Shown: positions 1 through 10,069, numbered from the stretch's first letter. The stretch is DNA of 64,000 bases from an uncultured Gemmatimonadales bacterium (GCA_937919655.1 CALFPJ010000038.1:17928-81927), one strand, 5' to 3'. A program made the numbers and translations. The notes: a model not told the origin generated them from the sequence alone.

Positions 1-2595
1 GATGGCGAAGAAATTGCTGCCGGTCGCGCCCAGGGCCCGGAATGGGTCGTCGATGCCGACCCGGTTCCCGATCGACTCTTTGGCGGAACGGTCCTGCTGC
101 CAGACCAGATACAGGGTGCTCCCCGGGCGCCACTCCCAACGCAACACCATCGTGCTGCGGAACGACCGCACATTAAAATCGCGATTGGGAATCGCGAATG
201 TGTCCGCTCCGTCCTCGACGGCGTACGAATCATCCGGTGCCCTGAGGATGGTTGTGCCTTCAGCGCCGTAGGTGCGCAGGAAACGGCTCCCCGCAGCCTC
301 GAGTTCACCGAAGTCATAGAAACGCCCGCTCGCGGCAAACGGCTGCGCGTACAGGTCGAGGTTCACGTCCGGCTTGAGCGTGAAGTTGAGCCGCGTTTCC
401 ATGGCCAGCGTCGTGCGGTCCGTGAAAGCGAAGATGTAGCGGCCGCCGTAGGTCTCAGGGCCGCCACCGTCGCGGGCCACGACGTACTGTCGCGGGTTGA
501 TCTCGCGGTCAAATGAAGGGGACAGCGATACCTGCCAGCGTGGGGCCGGGACCATCGACACGCGCCCGCTCACGCCTTGCGAGCTACGCCCCAGATCGTC
601 TCGCCCATAGTCCATGTTCACATTCCAACGGGTCTTCGCCGCGGAGCCGTTTCCTAGACTGACGGACGATGTCCATCCGAACGGGGTCCCCATCGATGGC
701 CCGCCACGGGTCAGTCGCTGGTTTTGGGCGGGGAGGTTCAACCGCGTCGAAAGGCGGGCCGTCCAGAAGTTGCTCAACGTGACCGACGCCGATGGCGCGA
801 ACATCATCTGCTGCATCTCGTAGGCGAAGTTCCACTCCGCCGTCTGATTGAGGTCGAAGCGGTAGTTCCTAAACCACCTCCCCGGCGTCGACTCCCGATA
901 GGTGAGAGAGGGTCGAAGCTGTATGCCGTCGCCCGTCACCAGGCGCCCAAGGTCGTTGAACTCGCCCTCGGGCGACTCCACGTCCGCGACGAAGTTCCAA
1001 AGCCAATGCTGTCCGCTGATTTTCTCGGCTTGGAAGGTCGCCTTGGCGCCGAGCATCGACCTACGGGCCGGATCAACCCCGACGTGCGTGGCATCAGGCC
1101 GCTGAAAATATCTTGAGCTATTATGCTGCAGTCGCGTGATCGCCGCCGCCGTTCCAGCGACTCGGGTGAAACCCCCGCTGAATGAGACCTCGTGCGTTCC
1201 CCCTCCCAAGCGGAGGAAGGTGTTTGCGTTCGCGGTGACCGCGTCGCGCGCGAGCACGTCAGCCATCGGGTCACCACTCGTGAAATTCCTCCGCACAGCT
1301 GTGACCATCGCACCCACGGACGACCCATCTGGCCCGAACTCTTGCTGGACGCGGGCGACACCGTAGGTGGTGAGCGGCGCCACGCTCACCTCGTCGAACA
1401 GGTTGGACGTCACGTCGAAGGTCCGGGCACGCTCCTCCCCAGTCACTGCCAAGAGGACCCCGATGAGAGTGCGCGAAGGTAGCCGCCCGGTCAGCTTGGC
1501 CGCACCCAGAATCGTCGAGGTGCTTGGCCGGTCGACGTAGTCACCCTCGGCGGAGCCACTCGGGCGCGCGCCGATCCGTCTGGAGTAGAAATAGTTGTTC
1601 ACGGGTCCGTTGATGAGCGCGCTCCCCTCCGTGAAGAACGGCCTGCGCTCTGGCAGCAGCGTCTCGGCATCCGTCAGGTTCACGACCGCGGGGTCGGCCT
1701 CCACCTGGCCGAAATCGGGCGTGATCGTCGCATCCAGCGTCAGGTTCGGCCCTATCCCCATCTTCAGATCGAGCCCCACGCGCCCTTCGAGATTCCGCCC
1801 GTCATCGAACGGATTGGCAGGGTCGCGGTCGCCGTTGCGGCTGGACCCCGTGGTTGCGTAAGGCAACAGCTCAACACGGCGGCCGAGATCGCCAGCCTGG
1901 ATCCCTCGCAGCTCACCGAAGCGCGAGGCCCAAGCGCGCTCCGTTCGCGGGACGGCGACCCAGTAGTCCGATTCGTTCTTAGACGGGATCCACCGCTGTA
2001 CGTTCAGTCCCCATGTCTGCCCACCGACGTTGTTGTACCGGAGCTGGGAGAGTGGAATCCACATCTCTGCCGTCCAGCCCGTGTCGTCTATGGTCACCCG
2101 AGCGCGCCACACCGGATCGAAGCCACGATCGACTGCGGCCTCATTGTCTGAGCCGTGGTAGTGGTCGAGGCGCACGCCTGCGGCCGTAACGCCGAAAGAG
2201 TATGCCGTGCGGCGGTCCAGGTACGTATCGAGGGAGATGAGCACGTACTCGGCGAGTTCGCCGGAGTCGCGTCGCCCCAGGGGGGCCTGAATCGCCGCGC
2301 GGCCTCCACTGCTGTGCATCCGTGCGCCGACATAGAGCGCTTCGTCATCGTAAACGAAGCGGATCTCCGTTCGTTCCGTCGGAGCCGCGCCCTCTACCGG
2401 CTCTTTCTGGACGAAGTCGACGATTGGGGGCACCTCGCTCCAAAAGTCCTCATCCAGGCGGCCGTCGACGCGGACGCTGTTGGAGGGCACACGAACGGCA
2501 GTCGTCTGCTGGGCTTGGGCTGTCTTCGCGGCCAGGAGCAGGCAGGCGAACACGAGCGCGAGCGCCAGGTTCCGGCGGTAGTTGGGGTTGGGCAT
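1..2595 (-). CDS. DUF5916 outer-membrane protein with CBM9-like N-terminus (3' end outside window)
   Basis: This reading frame is open from the ATG at 2595 to the window edge, about 865 codons, and nearly all of the protein is present. Residues 1-29 form a signal peptide ending in A-Q-A before QQTT. From about residue 38 the motif VDGRLDEDFW opens a carbohydrate-binding-family-9-like domain, as in DUF5916 proteins. The rest is rich in alternating aromatic and polar residues typical of an outer-membrane beta-barrel, and the last visible codons (DPFRALGATGSNFFAI) resemble the usual C-terminal strand region. Family members lie in the outer membrane and their substrate is unknown. The gene diverges from the M24 peptidase at 2796 across a 200-bp spacer that could hold both promoters. 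The call is secure at family level; no function can be assigned. Confidence 0.85.
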   Translation of the reverse strand, partial: MPNPNYRRNLALALVFACLLLAAKTAQAQQTTAVRVPSNSVRVDGRLDEDFWSEVPPIVDFVQKEPVEGAAPTERTEIRFVYDDEALYVGARMHSSGGRAAIQAPLGRRDSGELAEYVLISLDTYLDRRTAYSFGVTAAGVRLDHYHGSDNEAAVDRGFDPVWRARVTIDDTGWTAEMWIPLSQLRYNNVGGQTWGLNVQRWIPSKNESDYWVAVPRTERAWASRFGELRGIQAGDLGRRVELLPYATTGSSRNGDRDPANPFDDGRNLEGRVGLDLKMGIGPNLTLDATITPDFGQVEADPAVVNLTDAETLLPERRPFFTEGSALINGPVNNYFYSRRIGARPSGSAEGDYVDRPSTSTILGAAKLTGRLPSRTLIGVLLAVTGEERARTFDVTSNLFDEVSVAPLTTYGVARVQQEFGPDGSSVGAMVTAVRRNFTSGDPMADVLARDAVTANANTFLRLGGGTHEVSFSGGFTRVAGTAAAITRLQHNSSRYFQRPDATHVGVDPARRSMLGAKATFQAEKISGQHWLWNFVADVESPEGEFNDLGRLVTGDGIQLRPSLTYRESTPGRWFRNYRFDLNQTAEWNFAYEMQQMMFAPSASVTLSNFWTARLSTRLNLPAQNQRLTRGGPSMGTPFGWTSSVSLGNGSAAKTRWNVNMDYGRDDLGRSSQGVSGRVSMVPAPRWQVSLSPSFDREINPRQYVVARDGGGPETYGGRYIFAFTDRTTLAMETRLNFTLKPDVNLDLYAQPFAASGRFYDFGELEAAGSRFLRTYGAEGTTILRAPDDSYAVEDGADTFAIPNRDFNVRSFRSTMVLRWEWRPGSTLYLVWQQDRSAKESIGNRVGIDDPFRALGATGSNFFAI

Positions 2596-2795
2596 CGGGC
2601 GAACATATGGTTGGCGGCGCGGGCGCGCGCCAGGGTGGGCACGGTGCACGAGGAAGCGTTGCTCGCCGGTGTCGCCTCCACCCACGTCTCTGGGAAGCTG
2701 ACCGCGGGTCGATCAAGGCACCCAACCCTCGCGCATCCGCCTCCCGAACCTCATTCTCCCGTATGTCACCCGTTCCGCCCTAGCCAACGCAATCC

Positions 2796-4133
2796 ATGAT
2801 CCGCTCCAAGACCATCCTCGCGGCCCTATCTGCACTCTTCGTCGCCAGTCCGGCGCTCGCGCAGCTCCCGCGCGCCGAACAGACCCGGCCCGACAACGTC
2901 GTGTTGTCTCAGCGTCAGGAGGACCCGCTGATTCGGGAACGGCTCGCAGACCGCTTCGACAACCTGCTCCCGGTGCTGATGCGGCGTGAAGGGTTCGATA
3001 TGTGGCTGGTGATCACACGGGAGTACAACTCAGATCCGGTCTTCGGATCCATGGCGCCCAACACCACGTATTCGTCACGTCGGCGCACGATCCTGATGTT
3101 CCACGATCTGGGTCCGGGCAAGGGCGTCGAGCGCATCAGCATCGGGCGCGCCGACTACCAGGGCACCTTTGACGTGTACCCGACGCACAACGACTCACAG
3201 TACGTGAGTCTCGCGCGCCTCGTCGCGGAACGTGACCCACAGCGGATCGGCATCAACGTGTCCGACAGGTGGAATCACGCGGACGGCCTAACCCACAACG
3301 AGTACGTGAGGCTCACCGGCGCGCTGAGCGAAAAGTACGTCGACCGTCTCGAGTCGGCCGAGATGCTCGCCGTGAGTTGGCTCGAAGCGAAGCTACCGCG
3401 CGAGACCGACCAGTACCGGAGCGTGATGCGCATCGCGCACCAGGTCATCGCCGAAGCGTTCTCGAACGAAGTCATCGTGCCGGGCGTGACCACGAACCAG
3501 GACGTGGTCTGGTGGATGCGCCAGCGGGTCGCGGAGTTGGGGCTAGGGCAGTGGTTCCATCCGTCCGTGAACGTGCAGCGGCGAGACGGTATCCCCGAGG
3601 CCACACCTCACGGAACCGTCATCGAACGGGGAGACATGCTGCACACCGACTTCGGCGTCATCGGCCTTGGCTATTCGACGGACACCCAGCACAACGCTTA
3701 CGTGCTCCTCCCCGGAGAGGCCGATGCACCTGAGGGACTCAAGGAAGGACTGCGTCGGGGGAACCGCCTCCAGGATCTGACCATGATGCACGGCCCGGCA
3801 GGCGCGACCGGCAACGAGGCGCTAGCCGGAGCGCTCGCTCAGGCGGCCGCAGAAGGCATCGAGGCCACCATTTACAGCCATCCCATCGGATACCACGGGC
3901 ACGGGGCGGGCCCGCCGATTGGCATGACCGACTATCAGGACGGCGTGCCGGTTCGAGGGGATTATCAGTTCCGCCCGAACACGTGGCACTCGATTGAGCT
4001 CAACGCGCGCTACGCCGTGCCGGAATGGGACGGTCAGTCGGTGCGCTTCGCACTCGAAGAGGACGCGGCGTTACTGGACGGGGGTTGGGACTGGATCGAT
4101 GGGAGGCAGACGGGCTTCTACCTGATCAGGTAG
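2796..4133 (+). CDS. Secreted M24-family metallopeptidase (Xaa-Pro aminopeptidase-like)
   Basis: A 445-residue protein with a clear Sec signal peptide (residues 1-22, ending ALA before QLP). The C-terminal half is a pita-bread M24 domain. Candidate metal ligands are Asp in HTDFG, Asp in YSTDTQHNA, His in the GYHGHGAG segment, and the two Glu of HSIELN and RFALEED. The N-terminal creatinase-like domain is present, so length fits the aminopeptidase P/prolidase group. It probably removes N-terminal residues next to proline, or cleaves Xaa-Pro dipeptides, in the periplasm. It is followed by other secreted hydrolases on the same strand. A second, Tat-exported M24 protein lies at 18970. Exact specificity cannot be read from the sequence. 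Confidence 0.88.
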   Translation: MIRSKTILAALSALFVASPALAQLPRAEQTRPDNVVLSQRQEDPLIRERLADRFDNLLPVLMRREGFDMWLVITREYNSDPVFGSMAPNTTYSSRRRTILMFHDLGPGKGVERISIGRADYQGTFDVYPTHNDSQYVSLARLVAERDPQRIGINVSDRWNHADGLTHNEYVRLTGALSEKYVDRLESAEMLAVSWLEAKLPRETDQYRSVMRIAHQVIAEAFSNEVIVPGVTTNQDVVWWMRQRVAELGLGQWFHPSVNVQRRDGIPEATPHGTVIERGDMLHTDFGVIGLGYSTDTQHNAYVLLPGEADAPEGLKEGLRRGNRLQDLTMMHGPAGATGNEALAGALAQAAAEGIEATIYSHPIGYHGHGAGPPIGMTDYQDGVPVRGDYQFRPNTWHSIELNARYAVPEWDGQSVRFALEEDAALLDGGWDWIDGRQTGFYLIR

Positions 4134-4419
4134 TTGGCTCAGGGGACGGAGCGGGGCCCGTCGGCCCTGCTCCACCGAGTCAAGTCGTTCAGGTCGTCTA
4201 GCTTTTTCCGCCTACCGCTCGCGCGTTTGTTCTTTATAAGTGCATTAAAGCCGAAGAGTGCACCGCCCGCCTTCAGGGGCATGGAGCTACCTCGTGCAGG
4301 CTCGCGTGCGTGGGTTGCCGTCTACATGTTGGCTCGCGGCAGAAACGCATCACGTGAGGTGGCCTCAGCCTTTGCGGCTACCGACCCTCAGGAACTCCGT
4401 TAGCCACAAAGTGATCCGT

Positions 4420-5829
4420 ATGAGACTTGTTATCGCGACAGTCCTCACAATTCTTGTCGCGTCGCCGGCTCGGGCTGTCCAGCTCGATCAGGAAACTCAG
4501 ACCCGCGTCGACGCAGTGTTCGCCGACTACGACCGCACCACTGGACCCGGGTGCGCGGTAGGGATCGTCCAAGGCGGGCGCCTGACATTCGACCGCGGGT
4601 ACGGCATGGGGAGTCTCGATCACGCGATCGCCCTCGGCAGCTCGTCGGTCTTCTACCTCGCGTCGGTCTCGAAGCAGTTTACCGCGGCGTCGGTGTTAAT
4701 TGCCGCGCACGAGGGGCATCTCTCACTCGATGACGATGTGAGAGCGCACATTCCGGAGATGCCTGCCTACGGCACAGTCGTCACCGTGCGAAACCTGCTC
4801 CACCACACGAGTGGTGTCCGCGACTACCTCTCACTAATGGAGCTCGCCGGCATTCCGTTTGAGAACATCCTCTCCGATGAGGACATGCTCGACCTAATCG
4901 CGCGGCAAAAGGAACTCAATTTCGCGCCCGGGAGTGAGTATCTCTACAGCAATTCCGGATACGTCCTGCTGGCTGAGATCGTGAAACGAACCACCGGTCG
5001 ATCGCTACGCGAGTATGCCGACGAGAAGATCTTCGGACCGCTCGGCATGAAGGACACCCACTTCCACGACGACCGAACCCATATCGTCCGCGACCGGGTC
5101 TTCAGCTACGACGAACGCGAAGGCGGCGGCTGGGCCACGAACTATCTCATGAATTTCGACAAGGTCGGAGATGGCGGCCTCTACTCGACCGTGGAGGATC
5201 TGGCCCGGTGGGATTCCGCTTTTTATGGAGATGCTCTAGGCATACCGAATTTCGCTGAGCAGATGTACCAGCGCGGTGTCCTTACCTCTGGTGACACCAT
5301 CGACTATGCGCGTGGACTCGGGGTCAGCGCTCGGCGTGGACTACAGCGCGTGGCCCACGGTGGCGGGATGATGGCATTCCGGACAATGCTCGCGAGGTAT
5401 CCAGACCAGCGAACCACGGTGATCACGCTATGCAACGTTGGGTCAGCCAACTCTGGGGCCCTGAGCGCTGCGATTGAGGACATTGTACTTAAGGGGCGGT
5501 TCCTTGAGAACGCTCCTGCATCCCCTGCCGGCCCACCCAGCGAAAGCGTTGAGGACGAGCATCCCACGGCGCCACAAACAGTGCTTCAATCCCTGGCGGG
5601 GACGTACGTGTCGGGGGAGCTAGGCTCAACATGGATACTAGAAGCGGGTGACGCCGAGCTGATCCTGACTCATCCGAGTGGAGCCACACTGACGTTGACG
5701 ATGGACGGTGAGGATGTGTTCTCCCATTCGGGACTGACACTGAGCTTCGAGCGCCGGGGCGATCAGGCGGTGGCGTTTGTGCTCCAAGCCGGGCGCGTGC
5801 GGAATCTGCGATTTGAGAGAGTGCGGTAG
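4420..5829 (+). CDS. Secreted serine hydrolase, beta-lactamase class C / AmpC-like fold
   Basis: I chose the ATG at 4420, 54 codons inside the longest open frame, because it begins an ideal signal peptide (MRLVIATVLTILVASPARA). The protein is then 469 residues. The family motifs are complete: SxxK at about residues 82-85 (SVSK), YxN at 176-178 (YSN in EYLYSNSGY), and HGGG in VAHGGGMMAF as the KTG-box equivalent. After the hydrolase domain a spacer of about 40 residues leads to a small C-terminal lipocalin-like domain, common in these proteins. Members act as esterases, D-aminopeptidases or peptidoglycan carboxypeptidases. Nearby peptidases make an amino-acid or peptide substrate plausible. 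It is not evidence of antibiotic resistance. Confidence 0.86.
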   Translation: MRLVIATVLTILVASPARAVQLDQETQTRVDAVFADYDRTTGPGCAVGIVQGGRLTFDRGYGMGSLDHAIALGSSSVFYLASVSKQFTAASVLIAAHEGHLSLDDDVRAHIPEMPAYGTVVTVRNLLHHTSGVRDYLSLMELAGIPFENILSDEDMLDLIARQKELNFAPGSEYLYSNSGYVLLAEIVKRTTGRSLREYADEKIFGPLGMKDTHFHDDRTHIVRDRVFSYDEREGGGWATNYLMNFDKVGDGGLYSTVEDLARWDSAFYGDALGIPNFAEQMYQRGVLTSGDTIDYARGLGVSARRGLQRVAHGGGMMAFRTMLARYPDQRTTVITLCNVGSANSGALSAAIEDIVLKGRFLENAPASPAGPPSESVEDEHPTAPQTVLQSLAGTYVSGELGSTWILEAGDAELILTHPSGATLTLTMDGEDVFSHSGLTLSFERRGDQAVAFVLQAGRVRNLRFERVR

Positions 5830-5943
5830 GCCTCGCCCGCGCAGCGCCCCAATTGGGCGTTGGCTCACTAGCGGCGTTCATGCCCACCATCCATGTTGAG
5901 CCAGTGCAGCGCCCCGAACCCGTCAGATCCGAAGGTGTCCTCC

Positions 5944-7614
5944 ATGAGCGTCCCTCGCCCCCATTTGATCCTGCCCCCGTTTGCTCTGCTGCTCCTCGTC
6001 CTCGCCGCTTGCACCGCGCCGGTAGACCGAACCGCTCGCTTCAACGTCGTAGAGGCTACGATCCCGGAAATGCAGCAGGCCCTGGCAGACGGGCGCGTCA
6101 CATCACGGGAACTGGTAGAGGCGCACCTTGTGCGCATCGCCACCTACGAGGAGGCGGTCAACGCCACCATCGCAGTGAACCCTCGGGCCCTCCAGATCGC
6201 TGATTCTCTGGACAGGGAGCGGGCAGAGGGCCGGATAAAGGGACCGCTGCACGGGATCCCGGTCGCGCTCAAAGACATCATCCATACCACAGACATGCCG
6301 ACCACGGGTGGCGCGCTCGCGTTCGAGGGATTCACGCCGCCGTACGAGGCTACGCTCACGGCGAATCTTGAGGATGCCGGCGCCATCATCCTGGCGAAGA
6401 CCGTGCTCACGGAGTTGGCCAACTTCATGGCCTCGGGTATGCCCACCAACTACAGCGCCGTGGGCAGCTACGGCCGGAACCCATACGATCCGCGCCGTGA
6501 TCCACGGGAGGGGCGTAACGATGGGCGGCCGGTCGTGGCCACGGGCGGCTCGAGCTCTGGCATCGGTACCGCCATGAGCTTCTGGGCTGCGAGCGTAGGC
6601 ACGGAGACCTCCGGATCCATCCTCTCCCCGTCCAACCAAAATATGCTGGTGGGGATCAAGCCTACCGTGGGACGGATCAGCCGCTACGGTGTGATTCCCA
6701 TCACCGCGGACCAGGACACACCCGGACCTATGGCCCGCACGGTGACCGACGCGGCAATCATGATGGGGGCACTCGAAGGGGCCGCGCCGGACCCCCACGA
6801 CCCTGCCACCATGACGTGTGAGCGCCCCCCGGACGGGGATTACACCAGCTTCTTAAACGCAACTGGCCTCCAGGGTGCACGTATCGGCATCCCGCGCGCT
6901 ATGTACTACGACTCGGTCCAAGTGCCCGGCTCGGACCGCTGGAGAGGGGGGTTATCGGACCAGATGCGCGCCGCCATGGACACGGTTATTGCCCTTCTCC
7001 AGCAGCAGGGTGCGATCGTCGTGGACCCCGCAGATCTTCCCAGCATCCTAGACCCGGACGTAGCCAACAACCTCATGCTCAACGGCCGCAGCATGGTGCT
7101 GGACTATGGGATGAAGCGCGATTTCAACCTGTGGCTGGCATCGCTGGGGAGCGACGCGCCGGTGAAGTCGCTTACCGAACTCCGCGAGTGGAATCTGGCC
7201 CACCGCTCGGCCGGTTCCATGAAGTACGAACAGGCCCAGCTCGATGTGGCGGACGCCCTAGACCTTGAGATGGACCGCCCGACCTACGAAGCCGACAGGG
7301 CCCGCGACCTTCTGCTGAACGGTGAGCATGGCATCGACGAGGTCATGGAGGCCCTTGAGCTCGACGCCCTCCTTTTCCCGGGACCCAGCAGCGCCGGGCT
7401 CGCCGCCAAGCCCGGGTATCCCACGGTGATCGTGCCGTTCACCTTCGTGGCCAACCACGGGGGCCCTGACTTCCCTGAGGGTTGGGCACCCCTACCACAG
7501 CCGTACGGCGTCAGCTTCACCGGAGGTGCCTGCAGCGAACCGAGGCTCATCGAGCTGGCCTACGCCTTCGAGCAGGCAACAAAGCGCAGGGTGCCTCCTC
7601 CAGGGATGCGCTAA
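5944..7614 (+). CDS. Lipoprotein amidase (amidase-signature family)
   Basis: I prefer the ATG at 5944 over the upstream one at 5893 because it begins a lipoprotein signal (hydrophobic core, then VLAAC, Cys23). The resulting 556-residue protein has the amidase-signature triad: Lys110 in VALKDII, the cis-Ser in GGSSSG (201-206), and the nucleophile Ser225 in TSGSILSP. The family hydrolyses carboxamides, including peptide amides, acylamino acids and aryl amides. A surface-anchored copy beside secreted peptidases fits nutrient scavenging. The canonical GGSSGG glycine run is slightly altered here but all three catalytic residues are present. The gene downstream is only a fragment, so this is the last intact gene of the plus-strand group. 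Confidence 0.9.
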   Translation: MSVPRPHLILPPFALLLLVLAACTAPVDRTARFNVVEATIPEMQQALADGRVTSRELVEAHLVRIATYEEAVNATIAVNPRALQIADSLDRERAEGRIKGPLHGIPVALKDIIHTTDMPTTGGALAFEGFTPPYEATLTANLEDAGAIILAKTVLTELANFMASGMPTNYSAVGSYGRNPYDPRRDPREGRNDGRPVVATGGSSSGIGTAMSFWAASVGTETSGSILSPSNQNMLVGIKPTVGRISRYGVIPITADQDTPGPMARTVTDAAIMMGALEGAAPDPHDPATMTCERPPDGDYTSFLNATGLQGARIGIPRAMYYDSVQVPGSDRWRGGLSDQMRAAMDTVIALLQQQGAIVVDPADLPSILDPDVANNLMLNGRSMVLDYGMKRDFNLWLASLGSDAPVKSLTELREWNLAHRSAGSMKYEQAQLDVADALDLEMDRPTYEADRARDLLLNGEHGIDEVMEALELDALLFPGPSSAGLAAKPGYPTVIVPFTFVANHGGPDFPEGWAPLPQPYGVSFTGGACSEPRLIELAYAFEQATKRRVPPPGMR

Positions 7615-7635
7615 CCCACGTCCACAGGAAGATCT

Positions 7636-7892
7636 TCACAGGACCGCGCCAGATACGCCCGATTCGATTCGCCTCCGTCCTTTCTTTGGCACTCGTCGTT
7701 CCCGCCGCGGCCACAGCCCACAAGGGTCGGGACATCGGCGTGGACGATCTCTTCAACATCCAGCGGGCGGGCGCGCCTCAGGTGAGTCCCGACGGAGCGT
7801 GGATCGCCTACACGGTCTCCACCTATTCGTTCGAAGACGAGCGTTCCACGACCAGAATCTGGATGGCGCCCAGCGACGCTGGCGATGCGTGA
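7636..7892 (+). pseudogene. N-terminal fragment of an S9-family (prolyl oligopeptidase-type) peptidase
   Basis: The frame following the amidase stop encodes a signal peptide (ASVLSLALVVPAAATA) and then DVDDLF-like and VSPDGAWIAYTV segments. These are the typical start of S9C acyl-peptide hydrolases, where the first beta-propeller blade carries an SPDG motif. About 80 residues are readable and the frame ends at 7892. Just there, minus-strand integrase sequence begins, so the rest of the gene (normally 600 residues or more) is missing. No convincing start codon is visible in frame. The gene is clearly dead. Insertion of a mobile element, followed by deletion, is the simplest explanation. Confidence 0.7.
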
Positions 7893-8310
7893 TCGTAGGA
7901 TGCGTAGCCGCGAAGGACCCGTAGCAAGTGCAGCTGGTTGCGCACGATGACGTGGGCGAGGCACTCCATGCTGATCGATCCCATCTGCCTTTCGCAGTAA
8001 GGACTCTGCCAAGGCGACCCCGGCGCCGTGACGACCTCCTCGATGCCCATCGAATCGACGTGCCGCACGAAGCTGCTGCCAAAGATCTTGGACGATGAAG
8101 AAGTCGATGGAGGCGAAGTCAGCCAGGTGGTTCTCGAGGAACGAGCGCCAATTCTGGGAAGGTGGGCTGACCCGAGGCGGCCGGTAACGCCGCACCGTGG
8201 AGTCGCTGACGTCGATCCCGAGCTTGTGCGACTCGGCCTGGATGAACGGCACACCCCATGTCGGATTCGAACTCCACCCCAAAAAGAAGCCCCGGGCGCC
8301 AAATCGGCGC
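7890..8310 (-). mobile_element. Decayed integrase-core transposase remnant
   Basis: Two minus-strand frames together resemble an IS481/IS3-like integrase core. One gives LGIDVSDSTVRRYRPPR, then WRSFLENHLADFASIDFF, which carries the first catalytic Asp. The other gives VDSMGIEEVVTAPGSPWQSP and YCERQMGSI, which carries the catalytic Glu. They join near 8075-8090 with a frame change, and the block that should contain the second Asp, about 60 residues in relatives, is missing. The N-terminal HTH part is also absent. No terminal inverted repeats or target duplication were found. The element is inactive and abuts the truncated S9 peptidase. Confidence 0.72.
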
Positions 8311-8317
8311 CCGGGGC
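8289..8317 (-). terminator. Strong intrinsic terminator hairpin (minus strand)
   Basis: A perfect 12-bp GC-rich stem (GCCCCGGGCGCC pairing with GGCGCCCGGGGC) surrounds a 5-nt loop. On the minus strand it is followed by CTTCTTTTTGGGG, a T-rich run. It lies downstream of tRNA-Ile on that strand and just upstream of the integrase remnant. Confidence 0.7.
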
Positions 8318-8525
8318 CCCCTGACCGCGAAGTCGTGAAAACAGCTATCTGCTTGTCCTTCGCAGTGCTCACGAACCGCTGGACCTCAACTCGTTGTCCA
8401 TCGAGGGTATTCCCCTTTCCATCCATCCCTTTCCTTGCCTTTCTCCGAATTAGGGTTTTTGGATTTCCTGTCCGACAGATGCGGGAGGCACTCATGGACC
8501 GACGAAGCAGAACAGCCGGTGCCTG

Positions 8526-8551
8526 AATCGACACAACCAATCGACACAACC
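8526..8551. repeat. 13-bp tandem duplication
   Basis: AATCGACACAACC occurs twice in direct succession (8526-8538 and 8539-8551) in the spacer beside the tRNA gene. No function is apparent. Confidence 0.8.
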
Positions 8552-8570
8552 GTCGGATCTGGTCCCAATA

Positions 8571-8609
8571 GAAGACCCCGCCCAGTCTCGAAAGACCAAG
8601 CGGGGCTTC
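8571..8609 (-). terminator. Hairpin 3' of tRNA-Ile, likely its terminator
   Basis: The arms GAAGACCCCGC and GCGGGGCTTC pair with one bulged base, and an inner GTCT/AGAC stem closes a CGAA tetraloop. It begins 12 nt beyond the tRNA 3' end on the minus strand. The T-run is weak (TCTTCTATT), so processing rather than strict termination is possible. Confidence 0.5.
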
Positions 8610-8621
8610 AGTTTCCAACAG

Positions 8622-8695
<74 letters not shown>

Positions 8696-8833
8696 ATACG
8701 GGCTCTCCCGAGACAGACGTCGCCTGGGAGCCGGAAAAGCTAAACGAGCCCTACCTGCCATTCAACCGCCAAGCGTGGTATTGGCACTTCCGCCGCAGCG
8801 ACCAATCCACGCTGGACGAGGCAGCACAGGCGC

Positions 8834-10069
8834 TCATGCCCTGCTCAGCCGAACTCTCACCAGGAAAAATCCGGCCACCAGCACCGAAAAAGCCGCCACC
8901 ACGGCCAGCGCAGCGCCCATGCCCAACGCATCCGCCAAGAGGCCAGCACCGAGCGCCCCTACCGCATATCCGGAGTCCCTCCACAGTCGGTAGACACCAA
9001 GCGCCGACGCCCGCCACTCAGCGGGAGCCACCTCCGACACCAGCGCGAGCAGCGTCGGGTAGACCATCCCGGTGCCCAGCCCGGTGACCGTTGCTGCCGC
9101 GAGATAGACCGGGTACGAGCCGCCCAAGACGAAGCAAGCGACCCCGGCCCCCTGCACCGCGAGGCCTCCAGCGATGAGGCCCCGCCGGCCGATGCGGTCC
9201 GACAGGGGCCCAAACACGAGTTGGCTGACGGCCCACACGGCTGGGTAGAGCGCGATCACCCACGCGACCGAGGTCAGCGGGAGGTCACGCGAGGCGAGCA
9301 GAAGCGGCAACAGTCCCCACAGCGCCCCGTCCTTCAGGTTGGTCGCCAATCCGGCGAGGCTGGCGGCAGACAGGTTCCGGTCGCCAATCGTGCCGAGCCG
9401 AAGGACCTGTAGCAGAGGAGGCTTCTCGGGCGCGGCACCGGCGGCGGGGTTCCCGGTGCCGCGCGCCTCCCCGAGCGTCTCACGCGTGAACCAGGACAGG
9501 AGCAGTCCGGCCGCCACGAGGCCCAACCCGAGGTAGAACGGCTCAGGTCGCATTCCGTACTCAGCAGCGATGATCCCGCTGAGAGCCGCCGTCACGGCCA
9601 TGCCGGCATACCCGGCGAACTCGTTCCAGCCGATGACGAGACCGTAGGTGCGCGGGGTGGCCAAATCCACCTTCATGACGACCGTCATGGACCATGTCAG
9701 TGACTGATTGACGCCCAACAGAACGTTGGCAAACAAGATCCACGACCAACTGTCGGCATACATGAGTATCAGCGGGACAGGGATACCGACCAGCCACCCA
9801 AGGATGAGTAGGCGACGCCTGCCCACCTTCTCGGAGAGCCCCCCGGCCAGAAAATTCACCCCAGCCTTGGTTACCCCGAACGTGGCGATGAACGCGAGGA
9901 CTGCAGCCTTCGAGGCGATCCCAAAGTCGGCCTCCGCGATCAGCGGCAGGACCGTCCGCTCGATCCCGACCATGCCACCCACGAACACGTTGGTCAGCGC
10001 CAGCAGAAGGATCTGTGGAAGGTTCTTCCCCAGGGCCCGGAACGATGTGGCGGCCGGCGGTGACGTCAC
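8834..10069 (-). CDS. MFS transporter
   Basis: A 411-residue protein beginning at a GTG, with about twelve hydrophobic segments in two halves. Major-facilitator loop motifs appear twice, as GLSEKVGRRR after TM2 and GPLSDRIGRRG in the second half. The GTG lies 10 nt downstream of the permease stop, so the two genes form an operon with this one second. The substrate is not evident. Drug-proton antiport and uptake of small organic compounds are both possible. Coupling with an amino-acid permease suggests, weakly, a role in amino-acid or metabolite traffic. Confidence 0.88.
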   Translation of the reverse strand: MTSPPAATSFRALGKNLPQILLLALTNVFVGGMVGIERTVLPLIAEADFGIASKAAVLAFIATFGVTKAGVNFLAGGLSEKVGRRRLLILGWLVGIPVPLILMYADSWSWILFANVLLGVNQSLTWSMTVVMKVDLATPRTYGLVIGWNEFAGYAGMAVTAALSGIIAAEYGMRPEPFYLGLGLVAAGLLLSWFTRETLGEARGTGNPAAGAAPEKPPLLQVLRLGTIGDRNLSAASLAGLATNLKDGALWGLLPLLLASRDLPLTSVAWVIALYPAVWAVSQLVFGPLSDRIGRRGLIAGGLAVQGAGVACFVLGGSYPVYLAAATVTGLGTGMVYPTLLALVSEVAPAEWRASALGVYRLWRDSGYAVGALGAGLLADALGMGAALAVVAAFSVLVAGFFLVRVRLSRA

